From assembly GCA_964487565.1 (NCBI GenBank), contig CAZARN010000004.1, forward strand, positions 124,001 to 188,000: a stretch of DNA of 64,000 nucleotides, read 5' to 3'. Numbering within the stretch: position 1 is the stretch's first letter; the number at the start of each line of letters is the position of its first letter. This DNA comes from Phil1 sp964487565. Its GTDB lineage: Bacteria; Bacillota; Clostridia; Christensenellales; CAG-138. The position numbers and the translations under genes are program-made. Below the pieces are notes generated by a model, which made no database searches, was not told the origin of the DNA, and saw only the letters and a list, made by a program, of their open reading frames with translations. This document shows positions 50,732 to 59,799 of the stretch, one piece after another.

Positions 50732-51547
50732 ATGATCGAGCTTTCCGACATATGCAAAACATACAGGGTGGCGCGGCGCAACGCAGGCTTTTCGGAAGCC
50801 GCGAAAGCGCTTTTTCACCGTGAATACGATTATATCCGCGCGCTGGACGGCGTTTCGTTTTCGATAGGCGACGGCGAGATGGTGGGGTATATCGGACCCA
50901 ACGGCGCCGGCAAAAGCAGCACCATAAAGGTGATGAGCGGCATACTCACACCCGATTCCGGCAAGTGCGTGATCGACGGGCGCGTTCCATGGAAAGAGAG
51001 AAAGGCGCACGCCGCGCATATCGGGGTGGTATTCGGTCAGCGCTCACAACTTTGGTGGGATGTTCCCGTGATCGACTCGTTTGAGCTTATACGCGATATA
51101 TACGATGTGGACATGACGGTATATAAGAACAACCTTCGCGAGATGACGGAGCTTCTCGACATAGGCGAAATAATGCGCACGCCCGCAAGACAGTTGAGCC
51201 TCGGCCAGCGTATGCGATGCGAGGTGGCGGCTTCGCTGCTGCATTCGCCGGACATACTTTTTCTTGACGAGCCTACGATAGGGCTTGACGCGGTTTCCAA
51301 GCTCGCCGTGCGCGCATTTATAAAGGAAATAAACGCGCGAAGGCGCACCACGGTGATCCTCACAACACACGATATGAACGATATCGAAGCGCTTTGCGAC
51401 AGGGTGATACTCATCGGACACGGCCGAATACTCTTTGACGGCGCGTTCGGCGCGCTTCGCGAGCACTGCTGTGCATCGCCTGATACGGATCCCAACGCTT
51501 CAAGCGAAGAACTTGTTGCCGCGCTGTATAAAAAGCTGCATATATAA
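50732..51547 (+). CDS. ABC-2 exporter ATPase
   Basis: A 271-residue ATPase: Walker A GPNGAGKS (about 62-69), Q-loop region VVFGQRSQLWWD, signature LSLGQRMR, Walker B ILFLDEP, H-loop TTHD. LSLGQRMRCE and the N-terminal insertion AKALFHREYDYIRALDG are typical of the ATPases that work with DUF990/ABC2_membrane_6 permeases. AAAGG precedes the ATG. It is the first gene of a three-gene exporter operon; the exported compound is unknown. Confidence 0.9.
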   Translation: MIELSDICKTYRVARRNAGFSEAAKALFHREYDYIRALDGVSFSIGDGEMVGYIGPNGAGKSSTIKVMSGILTPDSGKCVIDGRVPWKERKAHAAHIGVVFGQRSQLWWDVPVIDSFELIRDIYDVDMTVYKNNLREMTELLDIGEIMRTPARQLSLGQRMRCEVAASLLHSPDILFLDEPTIGLDAVSKLAVRAFIKEINARRRTTVILTTHDMNDIEALCDRVILIGHGRILFDGAFGALREHCCASPDTDPNASSEELVAALYKKLHI

Positions 51548-51549
51548 TT

Positions 51550-52356
51550 ATGAAGAAATATTTCTCCGTCTTTCGAATACGCTTCATAAATACGCTGCAA
51601 TACCGCGCCGCGGCCGCTGCGGGAATAATCACGCAAATTGCATGGGGCGCGATGGAGATACTCGCGTTTCGCGCGTTTTATGAGGCGGACGCATCCGCGT
51701 TTCCGATGGGATTCGGGCAGTTGGCGTCATACATATGGCTCCAGCAGGCGTTTCTCGCGTCATTTGCGCTTTGGTTTTTTGACGCGGATATCCTTGAATC
51801 GATATCGGACGGTTCGATCGCATATGAACTCACGCGCCCTGCCGAGCTTTACTGGATGTGGTTTGCCAAAAATGCCGGCACAAGGCTTTCAAAAACGCTG
51901 CTGCGCTGTATACCGGTGATCGTGATAGCATCGCTTGTCATGCCGTCGCCGCTTCGCATGCTGCCTCCGGCAGACGCGGTTTCATTCATATGCTTTGTCG
52001 TCTCAACCGTGCTTGCTTTCACGGTCGTCGTGGCGCTCGTCGTGCTCGTGTATGTGATAACGCTGCATACGGTATCTCCGCTTGGGCCGAGGGTGTTCCT
52101 GGGCGCAATATCGGAGCTTTTTTCCGGCGCCGTAATACCGCTGCCGTTTTTTCCGGACGGGGTAAGGCGCATTGCGGAGCTTTTGCCGTTTGCAAGCGGT
52201 CAGAACGTTCCTCTGCGCATATACACCGGCAATCTTGCCGGGCGGGAAATGTATGCGGCGCTGGCGTTGCAGCTTTTCTGGGCTGTTGCGCTGACGGCGT
52301 TTGGATGGGCATGGATGCGCGCCTCCGAAAAAAAGATCGTGTTGCAGGGAGGCTGA
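51550..52356 (+). CDS. ABC-2 exporter permease, DUF990/ABC2_membrane_6 type, subunit 1
   Basis: A 268-residue membrane protein with six hydrophobic segments. It begins YFSVFRIRFINTLQYRAAAAAGIITQIAWGAMEILAF, the characteristic start of this permease family, and contains LTRPAELYWMW after the second segment. It begins 2 bases after the ATPase gene and likely forms a heterodimer with the next permease. No RBS stronger than the ATPase tail is seen, so coupling is likely. Confidence 0.87.
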   Translation: MKKYFSVFRIRFINTLQYRAAAAAGIITQIAWGAMEILAFRAFYEADASAFPMGFGQLASYIWLQQAFLASFALWFFDADILESISDGSIAYELTRPAELYWMWFAKNAGTRLSKTLLRCIPVIVIASLVMPSPLRMLPPADAVSFICFVVSTVLAFTVVVALVVLVYVITLHTVSPLGPRVFLGAISELFSGAVIPLPFFPDGVRRIAELLPFASGQNVPLRIYTGNLAGREMYAALALQLFWAVALTAFGWAWMRASEKKIVLQGG

Positions 52357-52357
52357 T

Positions 52358-53134
52358 ATGAAGCTATATCTTCGTTATCTTGGCATACAGCTTCGCTCCC
52401 AGATGCAGCATAAAGCTTCGTTCGCGCTGAATATGCTGGGACAGGCCCTCACGACGCTTACGACGCTTGCGGGCGTATACTTCATGTTCCTTCGTTTCAA
52501 CATTGTGGCAGGGTTCACATTTGAACAGGTCCTTATGTGCTTTGCGACGGTCCTTCTGAGCTTTTCCGCCGCGGAATGCTTCGGCCGCGGTTTTGATACG
52601 TTTTCGCGTATGCTCGGCAACGGTCAGTTTGACAGAATACTCGTGCGCCCGCAAAACGATGTGTTTCAGGTGCTTGCGTCGAACACGGACTTCACGCGGC
52701 TCGGGCGATTTCTTGAAGCGGTCGCGGTGTTCATATATGCGATACCCAGAAGCGGTATCGTGTGGAACGTACAGAAGGCGGCGGTGCTTTTGCTGATGCT
52801 GGTTTCGGGCTTTGTGGTGTTCATCGGGCTTTTTATCATATACGCAGCGCTTTGCTTCTTCACCACGCAGGGGCTTGAATTCATGAACATATTCACCGAT
52901 GGCGGACGCGAGTTCGGAAGGTATCCGTTCTCGATATACGGAAAGGCCGTTTTGCGTTTTTTCACATATATTGTCCCGCTCGCGCTTTTTCAGTATTATC
53001 CGCTGATGTATTTGCTCGACCGGGCGGAGCACGCATGGTATGCGTTGCTGCCGTTTGCGGCGGCTGTATTCATCGCGCCCTGCCTTGCGCTGTGGAAGAT
53101 CAGCCTCAGACACTATCGTTCAACAGGTTCGTGA
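52358..53134 (+). CDS. ABC-2 exporter permease, DUF990/ABC2_membrane_6 type, subunit 2
   Basis: A 258-residue membrane protein with six hydrophobic segments. The family block GNGQFDRILVRPQNDVFQVLAS (about 87-108) is the typical RP-containing loop after the second span. GGGAGG lies 6-7 bases upstream, and the start is 1 base after the first permease stop. Completes the exporter. Confidence 0.88.
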   Translation: MKLYLRYLGIQLRSQMQHKASFALNMLGQALTTLTTLAGVYFMFLRFNIVAGFTFEQVLMCFATVLLSFSAAECFGRGFDTFSRMLGNGQFDRILVRPQNDVFQVLASNTDFTRLGRFLEAVAVFIYAIPRSGIVWNVQKAAVLLLMLVSGFVVFIGLFIIYAALCFFTTQGLEFMNIFTDGGREFGRYPFSIYGKAVLRFFTYIVPLALFQYYPLMYLLDRAEHAWYALLPFAAAVFIAPCLALWKISLRHYRSTGS

Positions 53135-53194
53135 GCTTGCGCGGCGGGTTCGGAACATATATAATGTAACGGTAAATATGTGAAAGAGGCGTTT

Positions 53195-53845
53195 ATGCGC
53201 GAATCAAAAGCAAAAAAGAAGGAAAGACTTGATAACGCCCTTGCGGCGCTTGAAAAGGCGTATCCCGACGCGAAGCCGGAGCTCGATTTTACAAGCCCGT
53301 TTGAGCTTCTTATCGCAACAATGCTTTCCGCACAGTGTACGGACAAGCAGGTCAACCGGACGACGGCCGTGCTGTTTCCGCTGTATGATACGGCGGAGGC
53401 ATTCGCGGCGCTCGACGAGGACACGATTTTGCCACTCATCCGCGGATGCGGGCTTTACAAAACAAAAGGGAAAAACATAATCGCAGCGTGTAAAATTCTT
53501 GTTGAGCGTTATGGGGGCGAAGTGCCGCGTGAGCGCGACGCGCTCATGGAGCTGCCGGGCGTGGGAAGAAAAACGGCGAACGTAGTTGTATCAAACGCAT
53601 TCGGAACGCCGGCGATCGCAGTAGATACGCATGTCTTCCGCGTCGCAAACAGAATAGGCTTTGCTGATGCGGAAAACGTACTTGATACGGAGAAGCAGCT
53701 CATGGAAAACATCCCGGAGAACAAGTGGTCTATCGCGCATCACTGGCTCATTTTTCACGGCAGGCGCGTTTGCGCCGCAAGGAATCCGAAGTGCAATATA
53801 TGCACGGTGCGTAATTATTGCATGAAACATGCAGAGGAGAAATAA
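53195..53845 (+). CDS. nth: Endonuclease III, DNA glycosylase/AP lyase
   Basis: A 216-residue base-excision repair enzyme: helix-hairpin-helix LPGVGRKTANVV with the catalytic Lys, catalytic Asp in AVDTHVFRV, and the C-terminal [4Fe-4S] cluster CAARNPKCNICTVRNYC. The ATG at 53195 has GAAAGAGG upstream and is preferred over GTG at 53180. It removes oxidised pyrimidines. The stop codon overlaps the obg start by one base (TAATG). Confidence 0.97.
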   Translation: MRESKAKKKERLDNALAALEKAYPDAKPELDFTSPFELLIATMLSAQCTDKQVNRTTAVLFPLYDTAEAFAALDEDTILPLIRGCGLYKTKGKNIIAACKILVERYGGEVPRERDALMELPGVGRKTANVVVSNAFGTPAIAVDTHVFRVANRIGFADAENVLDTEKQLMENIPENKWSIAHHWLIFHGRRVCAARNPKCNICTVRNYCMKHAEEK

Positions 53846-55110
53846 TGCAGTTTGTTGACAGAGCGAAGATCGTTATAAAATCAGGCGACGGCGGCGACGG
53901 CGCGGCTTCATTCCACAGGGAAAAATATGTTGCGCGCGGCGGCCCGGACGGCGGCGACGGCGGACGCGGAGGAAACGTGGTTTTCTTCGCCGATCCGAAC
54001 ATGAACACTCTGCTTGACTTCCGCTTTTCGCGCTTCTTCAGGGCGACGCCCGGCGAGAAGGGCCGCGCTTCGATGTCAAGCGGGAAAATGGGCGAGGACA
54101 TGGTGATAAAGGTCCCCGTGGGCACCGTTGTGCGTGATGTTGAAAGCGGCAAGGTCATTGCGGATATGAACGCGCCGGGCCGGACAAGGATCGTGCTGCA
54201 CGGCGGGCGCGGAGGCAAGGGGAACGCGAGATTTGCAACGCCGACACGCCAATCACCGCAATTTGCACAGCCGGGCCAGAAAACGCTTGAGCGCGAGGTC
54301 GAGCTTGAGCTTAAAACAATTGCGGACGTGGGTCTTGTCGGACTTCCGAACGTCGGCAAATCGACCATACTCTCCGTCCTCACAAGCGCGCATCCGAAGA
54401 TCGCGAACTATCATTTCACAACGCTCACGCCGAATCTCGGCGTCGTCAAGCGCTATGATAAAACATTTGTGCTTGCGGATATACCGGGTCTCATTGAGGG
54501 CGCTGCCGAAGGCGCCGGCCTAGGGCACGACTTTTTGCGCCATGTCGAGCGCACTAGGATGCTTATCCATGTGATCGATATGTCCGGCTCCGAGGGACGC
54601 GATCCGACGGAGGACTTTGAACAGATAAACGCGGAGCTTTCAAAATACTCGCAGCGCCTCGCTGAACTTCCGCAGCTTGTGGCGGCCAACAAAATGGATA
54701 TCACCGGCGCGGAGGAGAATCTTGCCGCGTTCAGGGATAAAGTCGGAGCGCGCGCGGAGGTTTTTCCGGTGAGCGCCGCGACCGCACATGGGTTTGACGC
54801 GCTGATCGCGCGCGTGTTCGAGATATTGCCAACGCTTGAAAAAACGTTTGAGTTTGAAGAGGAGGACGTGATCGAGCGCGACAAATATGAACCTGGCTTC
54901 AGCATCGAAAAGGACGGAGAGGTGTTTGTCGTTTCGGGCGGTACTGTGGATTATCTTCTCGACACCACATGGGCCGAGGATGAAACATCAATGCGCCGTT
55001 TCCAGCAGTATCTTATCAAGGAAGGCATCATCGACGCGCTGCGCGAGCGCGGAGCGGGCGAGAACAGCACAATCCGCATGGGCGATTGGGAATTCGACTT
55101 TATAGAATGA
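53845..55110 (+). CDS. obg: GTPase Obg/CgtA
   Basis: A 421-residue ribosome-assembly GTPase: glycine-rich Obg fold (1-158, with KSGDGGDGAASFHREKYV and GGPDGGDGGRGGN), G domain with GLPNVGKST (about 167-175), DIPGLIEG and NKMD, and a C-terminal OCT domain (about 345-421). AGAGGAG is upstream. Acts in late 50S assembly and stress control. Co-operonic with nth and the yhbY-type gene. Confidence 0.98.
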   Translation: MQFVDRAKIVIKSGDGGDGAASFHREKYVARGGPDGGDGGRGGNVVFFADPNMNTLLDFRFSRFFRATPGEKGRASMSSGKMGEDMVIKVPVGTVVRDVESGKVIADMNAPGRTRIVLHGGRGGKGNARFATPTRQSPQFAQPGQKTLEREVELELKTIADVGLVGLPNVGKSTILSVLTSAHPKIANYHFTTLTPNLGVVKRYDKTFVLADIPGLIEGAAEGAGLGHDFLRHVERTRMLIHVIDMSGSEGRDPTEDFEQINAELSKYSQRLAELPQLVAANKMDITGAEENLAAFRDKVGARAEVFPVSAATAHGFDALIARVFEILPTLEKTFEFEEEDVIERDKYEPGFSIEKDGEVFVVSGGTVDYLLDTTWAEDETSMRRFQQYLIKEGIIDALRERGAGENSTIRMGDWEFDFIE

Positions 55111-55127
55111 TCCGGAGGAGCTTAAGT

Positions 55128-55418
55128 ATGAAAGGCAAAGAACGCGCGAAGCTGCGCGCAATGGCAAACACTATCCCTTCCCTTTATCAGATCGGCAAGG
55201 ACGGCGTGACGCCTGCCGTGACGGAAGCGCTTGACAGCGCGCTTGAGGCGCGTGAGCTCATAAAGATCACGGTGCTTGAAACCTGCCCGACGGATGCGAA
55301 AGAGACCATCGCAACGCTTGCGGGCAGGCTCCATGCAGAACCCGTTCAATGCATCGGCAGAAAGATCACGCTCTATCGCCGTTCAAAAGAAAACCCGAAG
55401 ATAGAAATCACGGACTGA
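55128..55418 (+). CDS. yhbY: YhbY-family RNA-binding protein (CRM domain)
   Basis: A 96-residue single CRM-domain protein: LRAMANTIPSLYQIGKDGVTPAV and the late IGRKITLYRRS are family hallmarks, though the usual GxxG loop LGKxG reads IGKDG. CCGGAGGAG precedes the ATG. It associates with pre-50S ribosomes in E. coli. It follows obg by 17 bases, consistent with a ribosome-assembly operon. It ends 1 base from the convergent gene. Confidence 0.93.
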   Translation: MKGKERAKLRAMANTIPSLYQIGKDGVTPAVTEALDSALEARELIKITVLETCPTDAKETIATLAGRLHAEPVQCIGRKITLYRRSKENPKIEITD

Positions 55419-55419
55419 A

Positions 55420-56268
55420 TCAGCCGTGCTGAGCCTGCCCGCTTTGCGGCGTGTTGTTGAGCCACCAGGCGATCGCGCCGAAGCTTAAGCAGGCGGCGGA
55501 CAGAAGCCTGTAATACATGCTCTGCTCCACGAAAAACGAAAGCGCGAACAGTGCGCAGGCAACAAAAACATAGCGCCGGATACGGCTACCTTCAAACGGC
55601 CGTGCGGCGCTTTTTTTGCGCGCCTCGCGCTCGCTCCTCGCTGTGCAGGCAACTGCGACATCCACCTCTTCGTCTGTCGGGAAAAGAGAAGCTGCTTCAC
55701 CGTGCGCGGTAAGCTCGTCCGCATCGACAAAACGGATATCCGTTCCTTCGAGCCTTGAAGCAAGCGCACTTGCTTCCTCGGAAACGGAGGATGAACTGAA
55801 TATAACGGCGCCGGAGGCTTTCCTCGCGCATATACTGCGCTTTGCGCGAAGCACGTCGTCGCACGAAACTGGCGCAGCGCTTTGCACGGTGCAAACGAGA
55901 CAGTCAGGCGCAAAAGAGGATATGTGGTCGGTCACATACCCGCGCACAAGCGCAAGGAAATCGCTCTTTTCAAGCTGCATCAGCTTTTCACGGTAAAGAC
56001 GCGCGGCCTCCCTGCGGCGCTCCTTGACGATGAAACGTTCAAGCCTGATGCTTTTCACAAGCTCTGCGGCAACCGAAGCCGTAATGACCGCGGTCGCAGC
56101 GAGCACGGCAGCCATGAGCGTGCTTTCAACGGCTGCGGAAAACCAGAGATACGCGGCGCACAGCATGATAAGACGGAGAGAAAGAAAGTCGACCGCGCGG
56201 GCGAACGCGGTGCGCCCACGGTAAAGTTTGCGCTTGTAATAGGACACGACGAGCTTTTTATCTTTCAT
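55420..56268 (-). CDS. Membrane protein with central soluble domain, function unknown
   Basis: A 282-residue protein with two hydrophobic segments at about 28-45 and 48-70, a charged, soluble middle (about 75-235), then two more at about 237-252 and 255-272. The middle contains GYVTDHISSFAPDCLVCTV and SGAVIFSSSSVSEEASALA, which alternate strands and helices like a restriction-endonuclease-type or Rossmann-like core; this is tentative and no catalytic motif is clear. The RBS is weak-to-good (AAGGAGG, 10 bases before the ATG). Likely monocistronic. Confidence 0.65.
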   Translation of the reverse strand: MKDKKLVVSYYKRKLYRGRTAFARAVDFLSLRLIMLCAAYLWFSAAVESTLMAAVLAATAVITASVAAELVKSIRLERFIVKERRREAARLYREKLMQLEKSDFLALVRGYVTDHISSFAPDCLVCTVQSAAPVSCDDVLRAKRSICARKASGAVIFSSSSVSEEASALASRLEGTDIRFVDADELTAHGEAASLFPTDEEVDVAVACTARSEREARKKSAARPFEGSRIRRYVFVACALFALSFFVEQSMYYRLLSAACLSFGAIAWWLNNTPQSGQAQHG

Positions 56269-56324
56269 GACATATACCTCCTTGAAATGTATTCTTTCAA
56301 TTTAAGAGGCAAATTATTCAACGG

Positions 56325-56353
56325 TTTACCTTGAACCAAAGCGGGTGTATAAT
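56325..56353 (+). promoter_or_regulatory. Promoter placed for a leaderless nadD-yqeK mRNA
   Basis: TTTACC (56325-56330), 17 bases, TATAAT (56348-56353). The expected transcription start (about 56360) is one base from the ATG at 56361, and no Shine-Dalgarno sequence precedes that ATG. Confidence 0.5.
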
Positions 56354-56360
56354 ATGTCAA

Positions 56361-57560
56361 ATGAATTCTGTTTGCAAAAAGCCAAAACTTGCGATGTTCG
56401 GCGGAAGCTTCAATCCGCCGCACGCCGGACATATAGAGATCGCTTCCAATATAATGCGGGAATACGGCATTGACCGCGTTCTTTTTGTCGTTGCGGGCGA
56501 ACCGCCGCATAAGCAGATAGCGGACGGCGTGGACGCTCAGTTGCGCTTTGAAATGACAAGGGCGGCCGTTCTTGCACACGACGGTTTTGAAGCCTGCGAT
56601 ATTGAGCTTGGCCGCAACGGGAAAAGTTATACGGCTGAAACGCTGAAGATCCTTCGCGCGCTGTATCCGCGGGATGAGCTTTATCTCATCGTCGGGGAAG
56701 ATATGCTCGAGGACATGCCAACGTGGTTTGAGCCGGAAACGGTGTTCTCGCTTGCCGGGATCATCGCGGCGGCGCGGCCGGGATGCGGCAGGGCGATTGA
56801 AAGAACCGCGAAGGAAATTGCAGGGCGCTTTGACGCGAGAATACTTATATCGGAATTTCAAGGCCCTGATATATCCTCAACGGCGATCCGCCGGAGGGTG
56901 AAGGACGCGCAGCCGATAACCGGGCTCGTGTGTCCTGAAGTTGAAAATCTGATATATGACGAGGGGCTGTATCAGGATGAAGCGATACGCGCGATGCAGG
57001 ATAAGCTTCGCGCGGAACTGAAGCCTTCGCGCTATAAACATTCCGTGGGAACCATGCGATGCGCGATAGAGCTTGCGGCGCGATTTGGCTATGATACAAA
57101 AAAAGCGCGTGTCGCGGGTTTGCTGCACGATTGCGCAAAACTGCCCAACGAGAGGCTTGTGGCGCTTGCGCAGCAATACGGCGTTGCCGCGGATGAGTTT
57201 GACATGGCTTCTCCGGGGCTGCTGCACGACAGGGTGGGCGCATTCTACGCAGGGGAACGCTACGGCGTTACGGACGGGGAGATATGCTCTGCGATAGGAA
57301 CGCATACGCGCTGCGAACCAGGGATGAGCGGGTTTCAAAGGCTCATCTATCTTGCGGACAAGATAGAGCCCACGCGGGATTATCCGGGCGTGGAGGAGCT
57401 GAGAAACGCTGCGAAGACCGATCTTGACGAAGCGGTTCTCAAATGTATGCAAAATGTGCTCGGCCATCTGCTTGCGACGGGAGCGCAGATACAGCCGAAC
57501 ATATATGAAGCAATGGATGAAGTCCGGGCTATAATAACAAAAAAGGAGGAAAGGCATTGA
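56361..57560 (+). CDS. nadD-yqeK: NadD-YqeK fusion: NaMN adenylyltransferase plus HD hydrolase
   Basis: A 399-residue two-domain protein. The N-terminal part (1-198) is nicotinate-nucleotide adenylyltransferase: AMFGGSFNPPHAGH (HxGH, about 11-24) and ISSTAIRRRV (about 178-187). The C-terminal part (about 205-399) is a YqeK-type HD hydrolase: HSVGTMRCA, LLHDCAKL (HD pair about 257), HDRVGAFYA and IYLADKIEPTRDYPG. The usual separate genes are adjacent in Firmicutes; here they are one frame. The first makes NaAD for NAD synthesis; YqeK cleaves Ap4A symmetrically. Confidence 0.95.
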   Translation: MNSVCKKPKLAMFGGSFNPPHAGHIEIASNIMREYGIDRVLFVVAGEPPHKQIADGVDAQLRFEMTRAAVLAHDGFEACDIELGRNGKSYTAETLKILRALYPRDELYLIVGEDMLEDMPTWFEPETVFSLAGIIAAARPGCGRAIERTAKEIAGRFDARILISEFQGPDISSTAIRRRVKDAQPITGLVCPEVENLIYDEGLYQDEAIRAMQDKLRAELKPSRYKHSVGTMRCAIELAARFGYDTKKARVAGLLHDCAKLPNERLVALAQQYGVAADEFDMASPGLLHDRVGAFYAGERYGVTDGEICSAIGTHTRCEPGMSGFQRLIYLADKIEPTRDYPGVEELRNAAKTDLDEAVLKCMQNVLGHLLATGAQIQPNIYEAMDEVRAIITKKEERH

Positions 57561-57931
57561 ACCCGACGGAAAACATCAGAGAACAGGTGATGGGCCTCTG
57601 TGAGGTGCTTTACAACAAAAAGGCGGTGGATATCGTTGCGATAAACGTTGCGGATAAAACGATAATTGCTGACTGGTTTGTGATTTGCAGCGGCCGCGTG
57701 AGCGCGCAGGTAAAAGCCCTGTGCGATGAGGCTGAGGAAAAATCGGCAGAACTCGGCCTGACAATCCTGCGCAAGGAGGGCTATACCGAGGGGCGCTGGA
57801 TCGTCATAGACTACGGCAATATACTTCTGCACATCTTCCATCCGCAAGAAAGGGAGTATTACAATATGGAGCGCCTGTGGGTCGATGATCCGAGGCATTA
57901 CATCGACTATCAAAAGCTCAAGGAAGAATGA
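57557..57931 (+). CDS. rsfS: Ribosome silencing factor RsfS
   Basis: A 124-residue protein of the RsfS/YbeB/Iojap family: KAVDIVAINV, ADWFVICSGRVSAQVKAL and EGRWIVIDYGNILLHIFHPQEREYYNMERLW are the conserved blocks. It binds uL14 on the 50S subunit and blocks subunit joining in starved cells. The start is TTG at 57557 within a TTGA overlap of the previous stop, with AAAGGAGG 7-8 bases upstream; a later ATG would remove the first conserved helix. Confidence 0.96.
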   Translation: MNPTENIREQVMGLCEVLYNKKAVDIVAINVADKTIIADWFVICSGRVSAQVKALCDEAEEKSAELGLTILRKEGYTEGRWIVIDYGNILLHIFHPQEREYYNMERLWVDDPRHYIDYQKLKEE

Positions 57932-57956
57932 TCGCTTTTTCGATCTGAAGCTGCTG

Positions 57957-57989
57957 TATGCCGGACGGGAAATTATCCCGTTCGGCATA
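57957..57989 (+). terminator. Rho-independent terminator after rsfS
   Basis: TATGCCGGACGGGA (57957-57970) pairs with TCCCGTTCGGCATA (57976-57989), one G-U pair, then TTTATTAT. Confidence 0.88.
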
Positions 57990-58083
57990 TTTATTATATA
58001 AATGTGCATAAACATATATTTATAGAATGTGTATATTTAATATAATATATGCCATAATATATTATAATTATGCGTAAATAGGG

Positions 58084-58112
58084 TTGACAAACGAATAATA
58101 TTGCACTATGAT
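58084..58112 (+). promoter_or_regulatory. Sigma-A promoter of amino-acid ABC operon
   Basis: TTGACA (58084-58089), 17 bases, TATGAT (58107-58112). The preceding 90 bases are very AT-rich and may act as an UP element. The remaining leader to 58195 holds the RBS TTGGAGG. Confidence 0.75.
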
Positions 58113-58195
58113 ATGCACTCATAAGGCGTTAACCACAGCGGAAATAAAGCCAGGAGCCGCCGCTGATGTATATTTATAATTTGGAGGAAGAAAAA

Positions 58196-59035
58196 ATGAA
58201 GAAGATCGCTGCCGTATTGTGTCTGTTGCTGCTGGTGCTGCCGCTTGGCACGTCATGCAAAAGCGCCGATGGCGAAGACAACGTGCTTACCGTTGCGCTA
58301 AGCCCCGACTTTGCGCCGATGGAATTTGTTGACACGTCAAAGGAAGGACAGGATCAATATGTCGGATTTGATGTGACGCTTGCGAAATTCATCGCTGAAC
58401 AGATGGGAAAGACACTGGAGATCAAGGCGATGAGCTTCGAGGCGTGCCAGGTGGCCGTGCAGACGGGCGCTGTGGATCTTGGCATATCCGGCTTCAGCTG
58501 GACGGCGGACCGCGAAGAAAACTACCTTATATCGGATTATTACATCGCCGGGGAAAACGAAACTCAGCAGACGATAATCGTGCTTGCGGAAAATGCCGGA
58601 AAGTATACGAACGCTGATGCGTTTGCCGGTCTCAAGGTGGCGGCGCAGGCGGCGTCGCTTCAGGAGCAGCTTTGCAAAGAAGCGCTGCCGGCGGATATTT
58701 CGCTTGAGCTGTTTAAGGATATCAACGACGCGGTGCTTGCGCTGCAAACCGGCAAGGTGGATGCAGTCGCGGTCGCCGACGGCAACGCGGACGCGATCAT
58801 TGCAAACAATCCGGACGTTGCAAAGAGCGGCTTCTTCTTTGATGTGGATCCCAAATATGAGAACAACGTCATCCTTATCAACAAAAATGACACTCAGCTT
58901 CTGGAAGAGGTGAACGGGATCCTTGCAAAGGCAATGGCTGAGGACCTTTACAGCGGATGGTATGAGGACGCCAAAGCGCTTTCCGGCATAGATACCGCGC
59001 AGGAGCTCACGATCGAGGATGAACCTGCCGCGTAA
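58196..59035 (+). CDS. Amino-acid ABC transporter binding lipoprotein
   Basis: A 279-residue family 3 binding protein: signal peptide with lipobox GTSC, then LTVALSPDFAPMEFVD and QYVGFDVTLAKFIAEQMGKTLEIK (the usual polar amino-acid SBP opening), DLGISGFSWTADREENYLIS and the late GKVDAVAVADGNADAII. The start at 58196 follows TTGGAGG. Captures a polar amino acid such as Gln, Arg, His or Cys; the exact ligand is not evident. Confidence 0.93.
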   Translation: MKKIAAVLCLLLLVLPLGTSCKSADGEDNVLTVALSPDFAPMEFVDTSKEGQDQYVGFDVTLAKFIAEQMGKTLEIKAMSFEACQVAVQTGAVDLGISGFSWTADREENYLISDYYIAGENETQQTIIVLAENAGKYTNADAFAGLKVAAQAASLQEQLCKEALPADISLELFKDINDAVLALQTGKVDAVAVADGNADAIIANNPDVAKSGFFFDVDPKYENNVILINKNDTQLLEEVNGILAKAMAEDLYSGWYEDAKALSGIDTAQELTIEDEPAA

Positions 59036-59115
59036 AAGCGCGGCGCATACCGATGACGAGGTGACATGGGGCGCAGCTTGCGCCCCTTAACATTGAAAGA
59101 CCGGGAGTAAATGAA

Positions 59116-59799
59116 TTGGATATTACAACGCTGATCAACAATATAATAAAGATCATGTCCAAATATTGGGACGTGTTCCTTATCAAAGGGCTGAGCGTGA
59201 CGCTTTCGCTTTCAGCCATAACGGTGCTGTTCGGCACGATATTCGGCTTTTTGCTGGCGCTTGTTAAGCTTGGCAGTTCGAAGATCGCCAATTTTCTTGT
59301 GGCGGTTTTCGTGGAGGTGATCCGCGGAACGCCTATTCTCCTGCAGCTTTATGTGGGCTATTTTATCGTGCCTCTTATCGTGCCGTCGCTTGGGCTTTCG
59401 ACATATGCAAGCATTGCCGTTGCGCTCGTGATAAACAGCTCGGCTTATATGACCGAGGTCATCCGTGCGGGCATACAGGCGGTCGACAGGGGACAGGATG
59501 AAGCGGCGCGCAGTCTCGGCCTCAACAAATCCCAAGCGATGCTTAAGGTTGTGCTTCCGCAGGCGGTGAAAAACATACTGCCGGCAATAGGCAACGAATT
59601 TATCATGATAATCAAGGAGACGTCTCTTGCATCCACTTTTTTTGTCGGAGATCTTATGACCTCATACCTCACGGTCAGGGGAAACACCTATCTTTCGTTT
59701 GAATCGCTTTTAATCGTGGGCGTGATATATCTTGCGGTGACATTCCCCCTGAGCAAAGGCGTCGGAGCGCTTGAAAGGAGACTCAAGGCAAGTGATTGA
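59116..59799 (+). CDS. Amino-acid ABC transporter permease
   Basis: A 227-residue His/Glu/Gln/Arg-type permease with five hydrophobic segments: ITVLFGTIFGFLLALVKL, EVIRGTPILLQLYVGYF and the EAA loop DEAARSLGLNKSQAMLKVVLPQAVKNILPAI (about 136-165). The start is TTG at 59116 with GGGAG 8 bases upstream; ATG at 59111 is out of frame. It overlaps the ATPase gene by 8 bases. Confidence 0.95.
   Translation: MDITTLINNIIKIMSKYWDVFLIKGLSVTLSLSAITVLFGTIFGFLLALVKLGSSKIANFLVAVFVEVIRGTPILLQLYVGYFIVPLIVPSLGLSTYASIAVALVINSSAYMTEVIRAGIQAVDRGQDEAARSLGLNKSQAMLKVVLPQAVKNILPAIGNEFIMIIKETSLASTFFVGDLMTSYLTVRGNTYLSFESLLIVGVIYLAVTFPLSKGVGALERRLKASD

Noticed and set aside
59111..59134. ATG at 59111 as the permease start
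   Set aside because: It is out of frame and reaches a stop after seven codons; the in-frame TTG at 59116 has a good RBS.
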